Shown: in pieces, positions 14,592 to 15,298 of the stretch
Numbering within the stretch: the stretch's first letter is position 1
How the letters are laid out: every line of letters starts with the position of its first letter
Assembly (NCBI GenBank): GCA_024635815.1
Contig: JAGXIG010000077.1
Span: 1-15,298, forward strand
DNA from: Salegentibacter sp.
Lineage (GTDB): Bacteria > Bacteroidota > Bacteroidia > Flavobacteriales > Flavobacteriaceae
Reading direction: 5' to 3'
DNA length: 15,298 nt
Notes under the pieces: model-generated
Seen by the model: the letters and a program-made list of their open reading frames with translations, nothing else
Database searches by the model: none
What the model was told of the DNA's origin: nothing
Translations under genes and position numbers: made by a program

Positions 14592-15298
14592 CTAACTCCC
14601 AGCGGCGATTTGCATTAAAATAGTGGTAAGAATTGCGCCGTAGGTTCCAACTACATATCCAAAAACTGCGAGTAACACCCCTACAGTTGCTAGTGATGGG
14701 TGAAACGCTGCGGCTACTACCGGTGCCGAAGCTGCGCCACCAACGTTGGCCTGACTTCCCACTGCGAGGAAAAAGTAAGGCGCTTTAATAATTTTAGCTG
14801 TTGCAAAAAGAAAAATTACGTGTATAGACATCCAGATCAATCCGATACCAATTAAGCCCGGGTTGTCGAAAACCATCCCGAGGTCCATCTTCATACCTAT
14901 TGTCGCAACAAGAATATAAATAAAGATGCTTCCTATTTTACTGGCTCCTGCTCCTTCGTAAGTCTTGAATTTAGTAAAAGAAAGGCCTATTCCAATAGCG
15001 GTAGCTATTGTAATCATCCAAAAGAAAGATGATGAAAAGGATGAAAGTGCGCTTTTACTATCATTAAAAACCTCAAAATTTGAAGATAGATATGCCGAGA
15101 TCTCATCGGCTCCCCAATGGGCGATCCCAACGGTTACAAATGCGAGGGAGAGCATGATCATAAAATCTGGTAGGGTGGGATTTCTGGTTACACTGGCGGC
15201 GTAATTGGAAACCTTATTTTTAAGTTCAGTAATTGCTGAATTATCAGCTTTTAACCATTTGTCAATTTTTTCTGATTTACCAATTCCCATTAGTAATC
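14592..15298 (-). CDS. DUF819 family membrane protein (N-terminus outside the window)
   Basis: This is the C-terminal portion of a multi-pass inner-membrane protein of the DUF819 (YjcL-like) family. The frame continues without a stop to the right edge, past the methionine codon at 15288-15290, and family members are about 380-400 residues, so roughly the first 150-170 residues are missing. After a hydrophilic loop (EKIDKWLKADNSAITELKNK) there are about six hydrophobic segments. They include PDFMIMLSLAFVTVGIAHW, FIYILVATIGMKMDLG, the glycine/alanine-rich SQANVGGAASAPVVAAAFHP stretch with a likely re-entrant loop, and a C-terminal GVLLAVFGYVVGTYGA helix. The layout resembles ion- or solute-coupled carriers with two inverted halves, but no substrate is known to me for this family. 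It precedes the DUF4369 lipoprotein gene. Confidence 0.88.
   Translation of the reverse strand, partial: LLMGIGKSEKIDKWLKADNSAITELKNKVSNYAASVTRNPTLPDFMIMLSLAFVTVGIAHWGADEISAYLSSNFEVFNDSKSALSSFSSSFFWMITIATAIGIGLSFTKFKTYEGAGASKIGSIFIYILVATIGMKMDLGMVFDNPGLIGIGLIWMSIHVIFLFATAKIIKAPYFFLAVGSQANVGGAASAPVVAAAFHPSLATVGVLLAVFGYVVGTYGAILTTILMQIAAGS

Noticed and set aside
15288..15290. Methionine codon as the start of the DUF819 gene
   Set aside because: The frame stays open to the window edge, the protein would be only 232 residues, and it would lack the N-terminal half of the membrane segments.
1..15298. Mobile element, phage, CRISPR array or defence system
   Set aside because: No transposase, integrase, direct-repeat array, toxin-antitoxin pair or nuclease is visible. 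The tRNA-Thr gene is not followed by a repeat of its 3' end or an integrase.

Overview
The window comes from a low-GC member of the Bacteroidota, most likely the family Flavobacteriaceae (something like Gramella/Christiangramia, Salegentibacter or Zunongwangia; the genus is a guess). The evidence is a Bacteroidota-style RpoC followed by a DUF3467 gene, DUF4369 and DUF819 family proteins, promoter boxes of the TTTG / TAnnTTTG type used by Bacteroidota, and almost no Shine-Dalgarno sequences. The content is chromosomal housekeeping and accessory metabolism. I see no phage, insertion sequence, CRISPR array or integrative element, and no gene-free stretch longer than about 240 bases.

Layout, left to right. 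(1) 1-3092: the last ~1030 codons of rpoC, ended by two tandem intrinsic terminators. (2) 3267-3584: a small DUF3467 gene with a hairpin in its leader and its own terminator. (3) 3741-5321: an exopolyphosphatase/guanosine pentaphosphatase (Ppx/GppA) with an intact C-terminal HD domain. (4) On the minus strand, prfC (release factor 3, 8560-6971) and then an APC-superfamily amino acid permease (6732-5428). The permease has a good flavobacterial promoter with a perfect 16-bp palindrome just upstream. (5) 8793-10391 (+): an exported protein joining an unfamiliar N-terminal domain to an OmpA-like peptidoglycan-binding domain. (6) 10496-12319 (+): a tight cluster of idi (isopentenyl-diphosphate isomerase), a 6-pyruvoyl-tetrahydropterin synthase-type gene, a PrxQ/Bcp peroxiredoxin, an 87-residue protein of unknown function and tRNA-Thr(UGU), closed by a strong bidirectional terminator. 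(7) On the minus strand, a DUF819 membrane protein running off the right edge (15298-14592), a DUF4369 lipoprotein (14539-13778) with its own terminator, and an OFA-family MFS transporter (13610-12336).

Functionally this is a patchwork: transcription (rpoC), translation (prfC, tRNA-Thr), polyphosphate/(p)ppGpp metabolism (ppx), isoprenoid supply (idi), pterin chemistry, peroxide defence, two transporters and several envelope proteins. No complete new system stands out. The points most worth a second look are an apparent 1-nt frameshift cutting off the conserved first strand of idi, the promoter-plus-palindrome upstream of the APC permease, the domain fusion in the OmpA-family protein, and the small helical gene joined to tRNA-Thr.
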